A stretch of 64,000 bases of DNA from positions 1 to 64,000 of IMG/VR virus record IMGVR_UViG_3300037234_000719; one strand, written 5' to 3'. The stretch comes from a virus. Below the pieces are notes generated by a model, which had not been told where the DNA came from, did not search any database, and saw only the letters and a list, made by a program, of their open reading frames with translations. The position numbers were made by a program, and so were the translations under genes. Below, piece after piece: positions 8,240 through 18,340 of the stretch (position 1 is the stretch's first letter; every line of letters starts with the position of its first letter).

Positions 8240-9679
8240 TTGCTTAACTTTGAGAAAGTAGCACCTAAACAATGGACATTATCATATGAAGATGAGATAA
8301 TTCCATTAAAACTTGTAGCATCTACAGTGACAAACAAATATGAGATTGTCACAAATTTTATTTCAAGAGTTGATCAGTTTCATGGGGAAGAGTTTAGTAA
8401 TTGGTTTATTACCTTGATAAAGGATTGTCAGGATGTTGACAAGAGAGCTGAAATATTTGTGAATAATATTCATAAGCTCAAAGTATATGTGGATGAATAT
8501 ATGGAATCAACCAATGTAGACTACACTAAATTTGTAGATCTAACAAAAGTAAAGAAAAACTCTATATTATTCAGTCCAGATGAGATTAAAAATATATTAA
8601 GATTATCTTGTTACTTAAAACTTTATTCTGTTATTTCAAATAATGAAGAGATGGCATTTGGCAAAACCCTCCATAAACAAATCTATAATAAACTTGCTGA
8701 TAATGTTATCGAGACAGATATAGCATCAAAATTATTTGATGTTATAAAAACAAAAACATTTAGATATAATTTATCAGATAAGTATATGTGGGATTATATT
8801 AAGAAAATTCAATGTAAAGATATTGGTTCCCATATAATCGAGATCTTCAATTTCATAATGAATTATATTATGGTTTTATGTGAAGACGATAAAAATCCAA
8901 TTACTTATTTTGTTGGAGTAATAGATCAAAGTGTAAAATGGATTCTTCGATCTGTCTATAAAGGAACTATTGTTTATGATGATAGTATATCAACTGAAGA
9001 TATCCATGGTATCAATATAAATAACTTATTAACTTATTCTTTCAACGATACTCTTGGTAGAATAAAGGCAATAGCATATGAAAAAATACATAATCAGTTA
9101 GAAAAATCTTCTTCCCTTACAATGGATGAGGAGGTATCAGACAAGGATTTAGTTGATTTTAATAATCGTATTGAACAAATTGAATATATTTCTCCTCTTT
9201 GTACATCAATGGTGTTTCCTTTATTATCAAGGATGACTAATATTTCATACGTTCATTTTAAAACTATTTCACCAGATCATGCAAGCATCTTATCATATTA
9301 CTTACATAGTCTTTTACAAAAAGCATTTAAAGGAGAATATAGAAATGTATTTCTATTATTACAATATTATCCTTTAAGTCAACCCTCAATTAATACCACG
9401 TATAAGATAAAATCAATTCATGAATATATTAATGTTCAAGATTCTGTTCAAAACTTCTTTGGTTTTAATACCAAAATATTACCCCATAAAATTCTTTGTC
9501 ATTTTATTGGCAGAGTATCTAGAATAAATTTTTGTCATATTCTTACAGGACAGAAATTGTCTGGTATCCCTCTTAGTAAAGTTGAATCAGATATGATTAA
9601 GTTTTATACTAATCTATTTTCTGGTCAACTAGATGGAAGGATACAACAATTGGTCCGTTTGATGAATCAAGACCTTTAA
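8240..9679 (+). CDS. Unknown 479-residue protein upstream of RNA polymerase 1
   Basis: A TTG start is chosen because an excellent ribosome binding site (GAAAGGAGG) precedes it at normal spacing. The protein is largely helical, with no recognised catalytic motif, zinc site or membrane segment. It lies directly after a promoter-like motif and before the polymerase 1 genes, though a terminator separates it from them. Its size is in the range of the extra specificity subunits of jumbo-phage non-virion polymerases, but I see no sequence support for that role, so it is only a hypothesis. Confidence 0.6.
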   Translation: MLNFEKVAPKQWTLSYEDEIIPLKLVASTVTNKYEIVTNFISRVDQFHGEEFSNWFITLIKDCQDVDKRAEIFVNNIHKLKVYVDEYMESTNVDYTKFVDLTKVKKNSILFSPDEIKNILRLSCYLKLYSVISNNEEMAFGKTLHKQIYNKLADNVIETDIASKLFDVIKTKTFRYNLSDKYMWDYIKKIQCKDIGSHIIEIFNFIMNYIMVLCEDDKNPITYFVGVIDQSVKWILRSVYKGTIVYDDSISTEDIHGININNLLTYSFNDTLGRIKAIAYEKIHNQLEKSSSLTMDEEVSDKDLVDFNNRIEQIEYISPLCTSMVFPLLSRMTNISYVHFKTISPDHASILSYYLHSLLQKAFKGEYRNVFLLLQYYPLSQPSINTTYKIKSIHEYINVQDSVQNFFGFNTKILPHKILCHFIGRVSRINFCHILTGQKLSGIPLSKVESDMIKFYTNLFSGQLDGRIQQLVRLMNQDL

Positions 9680-9733
9680 ATTAAAAAATAAATTTATTCA
9701 TTTAAATATTATAGATAAATACAAGGAGTCATT

Positions 9734-9784
9734 ATGACTACCACACAATTACTTAAAAAGTCATCGAGAGTGGGGAATTTTTAA
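9734..9784 (+). CDS. 16-residue leader peptide overlapping a terminator
   Basis: AAGGAG at 9724-9728 is followed by ATG at 9734 and a 16-codon frame, MTTTQLLKKSSRVGNF, ending at TAA 9782-9784. The last codons and the stop lie inside the hairpin at 9768-9794, so a translating ribosome would cover its 5' arm. This is the arrangement of transcription attenuators. The peptide is not rich in one amino acid, so any signal would differ from classical amino-acid attenuation. Expression is not proven. Confidence 0.45.
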   Translation: MTTTQLLKKSSRVGNF

Positions 9785-9806
9785 ATCCCCACTCCAACTT
9801 TTTTTT
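9768..9806 (+). terminator. Rho-independent terminator or attenuator
   Basis: A perfect 9-bp GC-rich stem (GAGTGGGGA 9768-9776 with TCCCCACTC 9786-9794) is followed by a run of eight T from 9799. It lies between the 8240 gene and the polymerase 1 operon. Confidence 0.85.
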
Positions 9807-9866
9807 CATCAGTTTTTTAGAACAAATGACAAATAAGGTGATATCCGATTATCTGGAGGAAATAAA

Positions 9867-10316
9867 ATGTCAACAAAAACAATTCAAGAACGATTTCAAA
9901 CATTAAATGAATTAATAAGAACAGTAGCAACAAATCTCGAACCACATGATACAATCAAAGCTCTTCAACAAAAACAATTGAGAGATAGATTAAGAGGAAA
10001 ATATCCAAAGTGTTTTCTTTCTATTAAAGCAATGGGTGGACAAGATCCGGATTTTTTTCCAGTCTGTAATACAGCAGGAATGATAGATGTTAGAGCAATA
10101 GAGATATCTCTAAAAGCAGTTTCAAGATTGATGAACGATACCAGTGGAGCATATGATACTAATGATCTATCCATGATGTTAGCAAAACTTCAAAGGATGA
10201 AAGATGTCTATTCTAAGACTATTCCAAAACCACCCAATCAAGCAGGAAGAAAAGCAGTAGTCACCAGAATGATGAATAATGTTAAAGATCATTTAAAAGT
10301 AACTAGGACTGACTAA
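9867..10316 (+). CDS. Unknown small protein preceding RNA polymerase 1 beta'
   Basis: A 149-residue basic, helical protein without recognised motifs. It has a good ribosome binding site (CTGGAGG). Its stop overlaps the beta'-like start (TAATG), so it is co-translated with the polymerase. An accessory role in polymerase assembly, or an unrelated structural role, is possible. Confidence 0.6.
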   Translation: MSTKTIQERFQTLNELIRTVATNLEPHDTIKALQQKQLRDRLRGKYPKCFLSIKAMGGQDPDFFPVCNTAGMIDVRAIEISLKAVSRLMNDTSGAYDTNDLSMMLAKLQRMKDVYSKTIPKPPNQAGRKAVVTRMMNNVKDHLKVTRTD

Positions 10317-13300
10317 TGAAAATAAAATTTCTTGATGTTGATAGATTTGTGAGAGGATTAGATCCTGTTACAACTGCTGAATTTAGAACTAGATCTGGAG
10401 AGTTTCATCCAGATGGTTTATTTAGTGAAAAAATATTTGGTGTTGAAAATTCTAGGGATCGAACCCAGACCTACTCATATATAAATCTTAGTACTACAGT
10501 TATACATCCTGCTGCATTTATTATCTTTAAAAGAATTGATAAAAAACTAATTAATTTTTTTTCAACTGAAAAACTTTTTACAATTCAAGATAATGGATTA
10601 TATTTTGAAACTGAAAAAGGGGTAACAGGAATCAAGGAATTTATTAAAGCATTTCCAAAGTTAGAATTTAAAGCTGGAACACCTGCAAGAGAAGGATTAA
10701 TTGAAGTTTTGAAAGAGAATTATAAGAATGGTACATTATTCATTGATAAAATTCCGGTTATACCTCCTGAACTTAGACCAGCATATATGGATGAAAAGGG
10801 TCAATGGATTATTGATGAGCTCAATCCCGTTTATATTGGTCTTTTAAGAAGAGCAACTCAAATAAAAGGTATTGGTAAATCAGGTGCATTGTTTGATCTG
10901 TTAAATTATAACTTACAATTAGCTGTTAATTCACATGATAAATATATTCGAACAAAGATCTCTAAAAAACATGGACTCATTAGAGATAAAATGATGGGAA
11001 AAAGAGTTGATTTTTCAGCAAGAGCTGTTATTATTCCTGGACCAAAACTAAAAATTAATGATGTGGGATTACCTTTAAGAATAGGAATTCTTTTATTTCA
11101 ACCTTTTATTATACACCATATGCTTTATTCTCAAAGATATCCAAGATATGCTGAATTAGAAAGTGAAATTAAAAATTATACTGATTCTGAATTATCAGTC
11201 GATACAATAAAAAGAGTAATGAAAGGAATCAAGGATGATGATAAAATTCCTGTGTCCTTATATGAGCTATTTTTTGAAGTATGTGAAATCGTGATGAAAG
11301 ATAGGGTTGTTATATTAAAACGCGACCCTGCACTACATGACGGTTCATATAGAGCATTTAACCCTATATTAACAAGAGGTAGTGAAATAGAATTATCAAC
11401 AATGCAAGTTGCTTCTTTTAATGCAGATTTTGATGGAGATCAAATGGCAGTTTATCATCCTCTTTCAGATCAAGCTCAACAAGAAGCTAAAGAAAAAATG
11501 ATGAGAGGAGTTGGAAGTAAAAGTTCAAATTCTATTATGTATGAGATTTCAAAAGAAATGAGTTTGGGTATTTACTTAATGACCAAAGCAACTAAATTAA
11601 AAAGTTCTCCAATAGCAGTAACAATGGATGATTTGAAAAAAGCAAATAATCCATACATCCCTGTTAGATTTAGAGGTCATAATACAACAATGGGAAGAGC
11701 TATTTTAAATTCTTCATTTCCTTCTGACTTTAAATGGATTGATGGACAAGTTACAAAAAGTGATGTTAATAAATTAATTCCTGAAGTTATTGATAAATAT
11801 GGGGATGAAGCTTCAGCTAATATTTTTACAAGTGTTAAGGATGCAGCATTTAAATTTGCAACGATTGGAGCATCTTCATTAACTTTAGATATATTAGATA
11901 TACCTGATAATATATTAAGATTGAAAGAAAAACTTGTAGGGTCATCTCCAGAAGAAGCTGATAAATTATTGAAAGAGATGGAAGTATTATTAAAGAAACA
12001 TTTAAAAGATACTGGTCTATACGATTTGATTGAATCTGGTTCTGCAAAAGGTTGGAGTCAACCAATGCAGATTCTTGTTGCTAAAGGTATTATTGCTGAT
12101 ACAAGTGGTAAATTGCTCGAACCTATTAAAGGATCATTTTCAGAAGGGTTAACAAATATAGAATATTTTAATGCAGCAGGTGGTGCTAGAAAAGGAATGG
12201 CAGATCGAGCTTTGAATACTGCTACAACTGGATATTTTACAAGACAACTTGTCTATGTATTATCTCCAGTAGAAGCACATCCTACACTAAAAGATTGTAA
12301 AACAAAACGAACTATTCAAATAAGATTAAATAATGATCTTATTAAAAGGATGTCAGGTCGATATATTATTAAAAGTGGTAAAATAGTTTTATTTAAAAAA
12401 TCAGATTATAAACCAGGGGATGTTGTTAACTTAAGAACATCTATTTATTGTGAGTCTTATAAATTATGTCATACCTGTTATGGGGATTTATTGAAACGTC
12501 ATAAATCTCCTTATGTTGGAGTTCTAGCAGGAGCATCAATTGGAGAACGTGGAACTCAATTAATTATGAGAACATTTCATACTGGTGGTGCTGCTAGTAT
12601 AGTTATTCGTGATGTTTTAGCAGATATTATTGATAATGATCCAATGATTGAAGTAGGTAAAACAAAGTTAGGCGAATATTTACAACAGGAAGATGATAAA
12701 TTAATAGCTAAAAAAGAATGTAATATAAAAATTGATCTGTCAACATATGAAGTAGAAAAATCTTATTTAATTGAAGAAGATAATGTTTGGTTTAATCACC
12801 TTGTTTCGCAAGTAGAATTTAATGATATAATTTTTAATATGGCACTTGATTATCCAGTTCATTTATTAAAACAGAATTTTAAAAAGGTAGGAAAAGAATC
12901 ACTAATATTTAAGTATTCAATTGGAGATACGATATTAGAAATTCCTTTACAAACAACAGAGATTAAAGAGCAGGTGAATTATGTTAATAGATTAATTGGA
13001 GGTCGAGTAGTTTATAAGGATCCTTCTCATTTGTTAACAAAAGTTATGAAAGTGTATGGCGGAAGTATATCTGATTTAGACTTATGCTATTTTGAAGTCC
13101 TATGTTCACAAGTTTTAAGAGATAGAAAGAATCAAGTATTACCTGCAAGACTTGGAAAGACTTGGGATCCTGTAATGATGAACATTAAAAGCACAGTTTT
13201 TAGTACAAGTTTTATTCAGAGTTTAGCATTTGAAAACATCAATAAAGCTATTGAAACTGGATTGATTTCTAAACAAGATGTGCCTGCAACAATATTAGAG

Positions 13301-13333
13301 AAATTAGTGACAGGAGAGGATTTAAGGAAATAA
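10316..13333 (+). CDS. Multisubunit RNA polymerase beta'-like subunit, polymerase 1
   Basis: A 1005-residue protein in one uninterrupted gene. It has the double-psi-barrel segment 'GKRVDFSARAVIIPGP' and the catalytic NADFDGD at 369-375, whose three Asp residues bind the catalytic magnesium. Further on come a 'CESYKLCHTCYGD' cysteine cluster and the conserved 'GASIGERGTQLIMRTFHTGG' near the trigger-loop region. The N-terminal zinc-binding domain of bacterial beta' is missing: the protein starts close to the 'HPDGLFSEKIFG' segment and then lacks the Cys ligands that polymerase 2 retains. It precedes its beta partner, the reverse of bacterial rpoB-rpoC order. It is not split, unlike the known phiKZ- and PBS1-type enzymes. 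Confidence 0.93.
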   Translation: MKIKFLDVDRFVRGLDPVTTAEFRTRSGEFHPDGLFSEKIFGVENSRDRTQTYSYINLSTTVIHPAAFIIFKRIDKKLINFFSTEKLFTIQDNGLYFETEKGVTGIKEFIKAFPKLEFKAGTPAREGLIEVLKENYKNGTLFIDKIPVIPPELRPAYMDEKGQWIIDELNPVYIGLLRRATQIKGIGKSGALFDLLNYNLQLAVNSHDKYIRTKISKKHGLIRDKMMGKRVDFSARAVIIPGPKLKINDVGLPLRIGILLFQPFIIHHMLYSQRYPRYAELESEIKNYTDSELSVDTIKRVMKGIKDDDKIPVSLYELFFEVCEIVMKDRVVILKRDPALHDGSYRAFNPILTRGSEIELSTMQVASFNADFDGDQMAVYHPLSDQAQQEAKEKMMRGVGSKSSNSIMYEISKEMSLGIYLMTKATKLKSSPIAVTMDDLKKANNPYIPVRFRGHNTTMGRAILNSSFPSDFKWIDGQVTKSDVNKLIPEVIDKYGDEASANIFTSVKDAAFKFATIGASSLTLDILDIPDNILRLKEKLVGSSPEEADKLLKEMEVLLKKHLKDTGLYDLIESGSAKGWSQPMQILVAKGIIADTSGKLLEPIKGSFSEGLTNIEYFNAAGGARKGMADRALNTATTGYFTRQLVYVLSPVEAHPTLKDCKTKRTIQIRLNNDLIKRMSGRYIIKSGKIVLFKKSDYKPGDVVNLRTSIYCESYKLCHTCYGDLLKRHKSPYVGVLAGASIGERGTQLIMRTFHTGGAASIVIRDVLADIIDNDPMIEVGKTKLGEYLQQEDDKLIAKKECNIKIDLSTYEVEKSYLIEEDNVWFNHLVSQVEFNDIIFNMALDYPVHLLKQNFKKVGKESLIFKYSIGDTILEIPLQTTEIKEQVNYVNRLIGGRVVYKDPSHLLTKVMKVYGGSISDLDLCYFEVLCSQVLRDRKNQVLPARLGKTWDPVMMNIKSTVFSTSFIQSLAFENINKAIETGLISKQDVPATILEKLVTGEDLRK

Positions 13334-13365
13334 CAGTCTGTGGAAGTATTTGGAGATAAACTCAT

Positions 13366-16300
13366 ATGATTAAATTTCAATCTTTAGTTCAATATTCAAG
13401 AGTAGTTGATGGAGTTCGTTTCTTTTCAGATAAGGATAGACCGTTCGTATTATTTTATTTCTCCGAGAATTCAACTCTATATGAAGATTATCCTAAAATG
13501 AATTTAAGAAGAATAGATGCAAGATATATAGTTGTTCCAATAACCCAGATACCTGTCTCTAGATTAACGGGCGATCAAAGAAAAGTTTATAAATCTTTTG
13601 GTTTACTTCCATTTCAATCAAATCAAGTATATCCCTTAAATGCAAATATTATATTCGATACCAGTAAATATGTTTCCTTGATAGATAAGATGTATAAACC
13701 AACAACATATAGACAAAGAGCAGGTTTTCTTCTAAATAATTTTCTTTATAAATCATTTAATTCGTTTCCTGATAACTATGAAAAAGTTCTAATTTATACT
13801 GTTGATGTTAATAAACCAATCAATTCGTTTATAAATCGAAAGATTTTTCCTATATTAAGAACTATGAAAGGAGATGAAATTTCATTTGATCATATGCTTA
13901 TGGCATTGATTGGAGAGTCGTCAACTAGATATAGACTATTAGTTAAAGACAGAAACTATAAATTTGCAAGAGTTTCTCAATATATAAGAAAAGTTAAAAT
14001 GATTAGTTCAGATGATGAGAAAGAACAAGAAGTTAAAACAGCAACGAACTCATTTGATGAGAAAGATTCTAAAGTTAAAACAGCAATTCAAAACTATTTA
14101 AATAAAAATGCTAAAGATCTTGAGAAAGTTTCTAATAATGAACTTGATAAAACAGAAAGAGATAGATTAACAATAGCTTCTATCTTATATAAATTAACAG
14201 GAGATTTTCAAAAGTCTCAAAGACTTGCAAAAGCTATTCCTAAAAAAAGTATTAAAACTGCAACTGAAAAGATAAGTCGTTTATATAAAGATGACTTATT
14301 AACAGGTGAAAAAGCTGTTAGTCTTAGTGAATCATATATTGTTCAGGGAATAAATGTTTCCAGGGTAGTTCAAAATAAAACACCAGAGCATATATTTGAC
14401 AAAAGAAGAATTGACTTTCAAACAAATTTAAAAAAGGATATGTCAAATGCTTTTAAAGTTTTAGAAAAAGGAAACGTTCCTATTAAATTTAATTCATTTA
14501 AAATTACTCATAAAAAAGGAAGAGCTGGAGAACTTAAAAAATCAGATGTTTCAATTATAACTGTAAGTATAACAGATGCAGCAGGAAAGAATCAAACATT
14601 TGAGTTTGAAATTCCACAGATTGATCCTGACTCTGGAACATTTAGAGTTAATGGTCAGCGCAAATGTTTAATTAATCAAATAGTGTTGACTCCAATAAGT
14701 TTTCCTAAACCTTATGATTCCAAATTTGAGAGTTCATATGCAAGATTCCATATCTATAGTAAGAAGACAAAGAGATTGTCGTATCTAGAAGCATACATGG
14801 GTTCCTTCCGCCTACCCTTGATGATACTGTTATCATATTGTTTTGGATTTGAAAAAACAGTTAAAAAATTAGGATTACAATATGAAATTGTAAAAGATAA
14901 ACCTAATAAGGATGTAGTCTTTACAGAAGTTCCTTCTTCATATATGGTATTTAAAAATTTAGATACTGATTTAAAAAAGGAAATGGTAACATCATTCACG
15001 CACGCTAAAATTAATCAATACAACATTAAAAAAGATTTTTTATCAAAAGATTATTTTGTAGAGTTGATTATACAAATGACTGGACGTGTCGATTCAACAT
15101 ATCTGATAAATAATAATATTGATTATATCGTTGATCCAGTTGCAAAACAAATTTTAGTTAATCAATTATTACCATATAAATTAGAAGATATTATGCATTA
15201 TATGGCAACTAAATCTGTTGATGGTTATGTTCAAGAAAGAAATGATATTAAATATCAAAGAATTAGAAATTCAGAAATTTTAGTTCATTTAGCACAAAAA
15301 CAATTTCTTAGTTCTTATACTGAATATAAAGAACAGTTTTTATCAGGAAATAAAGATGCTAAATTTAATTTTCCTCCAGGAGTTATATTAAGTCAATTTA
15401 CTAACTTAGAGATAGTTCAAAATATGGAGTATGCAAATCCAGTTGAAGAGATGGCAACAATTACAAAGATTTCTCCAGTTGGAAAAACAGTTGGAGGTAT
15501 TCCAGATAAGGAAGGATTAAATCTTCAAGCTCGAAATGTTCATAGATCATATTTTGGAAATATTGATCCGGTGGATACAGCAGAAGGTGGTAACATTGGG
15601 GTAACCCAACAGTTGACAGTGGACGCATATTTAACATCCTCCCGTGGATTGTTTGGAATTAAAGATTTAAAAAATGATGAAGGAGCTGGAATATTATCTA
15701 CAACACTTTCAATGGTTCCATTTATTGAAAACAATGAAGGTGCAAGAATGATAATGGCAGGTAATCAAGGAAAACAAATGTTACCTTTAAAAAATCCAGA
15801 ACCTCCTATAGTTCAAACAGGATATGAGTCATTACTTTCAAATGTTTTGTCTAATAATTTTATCAAGAGATCACCTTGTGCTGGAAAAGTGACAAAAATT
15901 ACTGGAGATTTTATTGAAATAGCTTGTAATAAAGGTTCTAAAAAGAAAGTTGTTATCACACCAGTTCAATTAAAATCAGGAGCTGGAAAAAATACATTGA
16001 GCACATTTAAACCATCTGTTGAGGTTGGACAATCAGTTAAAAATAAGCAAGTAATTGCAGAGGGAAGTTGTATTTCTGGCGGAACTATTTCATTAGGAAG
16101 AAATCTTGCTACTTGTTATATGCCTTATCAAGGATATAATTTTGAAGATGGTCTTGTAATAAATGAACGATTAGTATCTGATGATAAATTAACTTCTTTA
16201 CATGGAATTGATGTTGAGGCAACAGTTGATCGTAAAGATAGAATTTTACATATTATTGATATTGGAGCTAAAACTAAAAAGGGTGACCCTCTAATAAGAA

Positions 16301-17430
16301 AGACAGCAGGTGAAATTGAAGAACTATTAGGATTTCAAGAAGAAGAGGAAGAAGGAGTTGATGTATATGAGGGTCAAATAATTACAAAAAGTCCAGGTGG
16401 TCATGTTGTTGATATTGACGTATTTTCTAATATTGATATAGATTCTTTTCCTTCCATTAAAAAGTTAGTTGAAAGAACTAATAAAAAATATAAAAAACCT
16501 ACTAAAGAAAAATTTACAACTAGAGGGGTTTCAATTAAAGGGATATTAATTATATTTAGAATTGAACAAGAGTTAAAAATTGGAGTGGGAGATAAACTCT
16601 GTAACCGATATGGAAATAAAGGTATTATATCTTTAGTTCAAAAAGATGAATTAATGCCAAGAACACCTTGGGGTGAAACAGTTGATATTATTATGAATCC
16701 TCTTGGAGTTACTGGTCGAATGAATATAGGTCAAATATATGAATTGTATTGTGGTCTTATCTCTAAAGAAGTAGCAAATAGAATGGTTAAATTGAGCAAA
16801 GCTCAAGGCATTGCATTGATGAAAGCTGTAATAACAAGACTTGATAATACAAAAAATAAAAAAATTAGTACATCATTGATTGCTACAATGACTGCAATGA
16901 GCGATGTAAAATATAAAAAGATGTTAGAGCAAATTCAAAAAGATAAGTTTATACCAATAGTTATTCCTCCATTTCAATCTCCTAAACATAAAAGTATTTT
17001 AGAAGTATTAAAATTATTAAAATTAAAAACAGGATATAAATTAAAACTTCCAGAGTATAATACAAAAACTCAAAATGCGGTTCCATTTGGATATGAATAT
17101 GTTTCTAAATTAGAACATATTTCAGATGCTAAATTACATGCTAGATCAACTGGTCCAACAACTGGAAAAGTTGGTCAACCAACTGCTGGTAAAAGAAAAG
17201 AGGGTGGGCAAAGAATAGGAGAAGGAGATACATGGGCATTAACAAGTTATAATTGTCCTACAATATTATCTGAACTCTTTGGACCTATGTCTGATGACTT
17301 TGTATCTAAAAATGAAATGATGTCAGAAATTATACAAAATGGAAGAACAGATTTTAAAGAAACAAAAATGTCTCCAACTAGAGATTTATTAAAAGCATAT
17401 TTTATTTCTTTAATGCTAGGAGGTCAATAA
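13366..17430 (+). CDS. Multisubunit RNA polymerase beta-like subunit, polymerase 1
   Basis: A 1354-residue, unsplit beta homologue. Landmarks in order: 'GNIDPVDTAEGGNIGVTQQL' (bacterial 'PVDTPEG' region), 'YMPYQGYNFEDGLVINERL', 'GDKLCNRYGNKGIISLV' near residue 1075, 'NPLGVTGRMNIGQIYE', and the C-terminal 'HARSTGPTTGKVGQPTAGK' followed by 'GGQRIGEGDTWAL'. Together with the beta'-like protein it would form the active-site cleft. The N-terminal half holds a charged insertion (about residues 215-290) rich in Lys, Glu and Asp that I cannot assign. No alpha, omega or sigma homologue was recognised in the window. Confidence 0.93.
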   Translation: MIKFQSLVQYSRVVDGVRFFSDKDRPFVLFYFSENSTLYEDYPKMNLRRIDARYIVVPITQIPVSRLTGDQRKVYKSFGLLPFQSNQVYPLNANIIFDTSKYVSLIDKMYKPTTYRQRAGFLLNNFLYKSFNSFPDNYEKVLIYTVDVNKPINSFINRKIFPILRTMKGDEISFDHMLMALIGESSTRYRLLVKDRNYKFARVSQYIRKVKMISSDDEKEQEVKTATNSFDEKDSKVKTAIQNYLNKNAKDLEKVSNNELDKTERDRLTIASILYKLTGDFQKSQRLAKAIPKKSIKTATEKISRLYKDDLLTGEKAVSLSESYIVQGINVSRVVQNKTPEHIFDKRRIDFQTNLKKDMSNAFKVLEKGNVPIKFNSFKITHKKGRAGELKKSDVSIITVSITDAAGKNQTFEFEIPQIDPDSGTFRVNGQRKCLINQIVLTPISFPKPYDSKFESSYARFHIYSKKTKRLSYLEAYMGSFRLPLMILLSYCFGFEKTVKKLGLQYEIVKDKPNKDVVFTEVPSSYMVFKNLDTDLKKEMVTSFTHAKINQYNIKKDFLSKDYFVELIIQMTGRVDSTYLINNNIDYIVDPVAKQILVNQLLPYKLEDIMHYMATKSVDGYVQERNDIKYQRIRNSEILVHLAQKQFLSSYTEYKEQFLSGNKDAKFNFPPGVILSQFTNLEIVQNMEYANPVEEMATITKISPVGKTVGGIPDKEGLNLQARNVHRSYFGNIDPVDTAEGGNIGVTQQLTVDAYLTSSRGLFGIKDLKNDEGAGILSTTLSMVPFIENNEGARMIMAGNQGKQMLPLKNPEPPIVQTGYESLLSNVLSNNFIKRSPCAGKVTKITGDFIEIACNKGSKKKVVITPVQLKSGAGKNTLSTFKPSVEVGQSVKNKQVIAEGSCISGGTISLGRNLATCYMPYQGYNFEDGLVINERLVSDDKLTSLHGIDVEATVDRKDRILHIIDIGAKTKKGDPLIRKTAGEIEELLGFQEEEEEGVDVYEGQIITKSPGGHVVDIDVFSNIDIDSFPSIKKLVERTNKKYKKPTKEKFTTRGVSIKGILIIFRIEQELKIGVGDKLCNRYGNKGIISLVQKDELMPRTPWGETVDIIMNPLGVTGRMNIGQIYELYCGLISKEVANRMVKLSKAQGIALMKAVITRLDNTKNKKISTSLIATMTAMSDVKYKKMLEQIQKDKFIPIVIPPFQSPKHKSILEVLKLLKLKTGYKLKLPEYNTKTQNAVPFGYEYVSKLEHISDAKLHARSTGPTTGKVGQPTAGKRKEGGQRIGEGDTWALTSYNCPTILSELFGPMSDDFVSKNEMMSEIIQNGRTDFKETKMSPTRDLLKAYFISLMLGGQ

Positions 17431-18026
17431 TGAGTGGGTTAGAAGCTTTATGCGGTGATTTAATCATTCCACCTGAAATGGATAACTATGAAGAAGATGT
17501 TGATAAATATCATGATCTCGCCAGTTTCAGGTATGCTGCTCTTGATATAATAAATGTAGTTGGAAAAATTGACTTTAAAGAACTATATATTGTTCAAATG
17601 GATACTATTAAAAAACAAACAATGTATGTACAGAGAGTATTTCTTATTGAAATGCTACAAAAGATAAGTGAAATTTATGATTGGGAATTTCCTGATGAAT
17701 GGAGTTTAGTTGATACTTCATATCAACAAGAACAATTATATAAGTTTATAGAATTTATTGAATTTGATAATTATAGATTTTTATCCTACGTTTGGAGATT
17801 TTTATTAGATGATACTACTAAACTTATAAGATTCGATATTGATAATTTTTGTAAAAAAAATGTTATGAAGATAATTAAAGAGACAGAAGAACAGTTAGAA
17901 ACTCATTTTCAAAGCAAGATGATTACTATTTTTCTTAGAACATATTACAAAGAGAAGTTCATTGAATGGTTTAGTTTAATGAGTAGGAGATATAAAGTAG
18001 AAATAATTTCTGAACTTTATGAATAA
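17430..18026 (+). CDS. Unknown protein coupled to RNA polymerase 1 beta
   Basis: A 198-residue, acidic, aromatic-rich helical protein starting at the beta stop (TAATG overlap). No family is recognised. Tight coupling to the polymerase genes makes a small accessory subunit conceivable, but nothing in the sequence shows this. Confidence 0.55.
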   Translation: MSGLEALCGDLIIPPEMDNYEEDVDKYHDLASFRYAALDIINVVGKIDFKELYIVQMDTIKKQTMYVQRVFLIEMLQKISEIYDWEFPDEWSLVDTSYQQEQLYKFIEFIEFDNYRFLSYVWRFLLDDTTKLIRFDIDNFCKKNVMKIIKETEEQLETHFQSKMITIFLRTYYKEKFIEWFSLMSRRYKVEIISELYE

Positions 18027-18038
18027 AAGGAGAAAAGA

Positions 18039-18296
18039 ATGGGAGAAGCAACAATTACAATTAAAAAGGGAGTGGTTGTCTTAAAAGCTCCAAAATCTGA
18101 ATTAATCGAAGTATCTGAAACTCATGACGGTATAGCTTTTAACTTCAAACGTGGACTACAATTGTATCAAGTTGAACAATATATGCCATCACATATTAAA
18201 CAACTTATTAAGAATACAACTGATTCATTTGAAGGAAATAATATCATTATAGATTTAGATGATGCAAAGAAACCAATTATGGTTGACGCTACTTAA
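18039..18296 (+). CDS. Unknown small protein at the end of the polymerase 1 operon
   Basis: An 85-residue protein with a strong ribosome binding site (AAAAGGAGAAAAGA). The beta-rich N-terminus 'ATITIKKGVVVLKAPK' and acidic C-terminus show no known motif. It is the last gene before the promoter-like motif and structured RNA array. Confidence 0.55.
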   Translation: MGEATITIKKGVVVLKAPKSELIEVSETHDGIAFNFKRGLQLYQVEQYMPSHIKQLIKNTTDSFEGNNIIIDLDDAKKPIMVDAT

Positions 18297-18340
18297 TTCA
18301 TTTTAAAAAATACATCTATATATATTAATAACTGATAAAG
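18296..18340 (+). promoter_or_regulatory. Candidate phage promoter, TATATATATTAATAA motif, copy 3, ahead of the RNA array
   Basis: ATCTATATATATTAATAACT (18314-18333) is preceded by TAATTCATTTT, both shared with copy 1 at 6913-6939; across about 50 bases the two copies differ at only a handful of positions. The first structured RNA begins 23 bases after the motif, a plausible promoter-to-transcript distance. Confidence 0.65.

Noticed and set aside
9691-9720. Fourth copy of the promoter-like motif or a T4-type late promoter
   Set aside because: ATTCATTTAAA and TATAGATAAATA resemble parts of each, but the TATATATATTAATAA core is absent; too weak to call.
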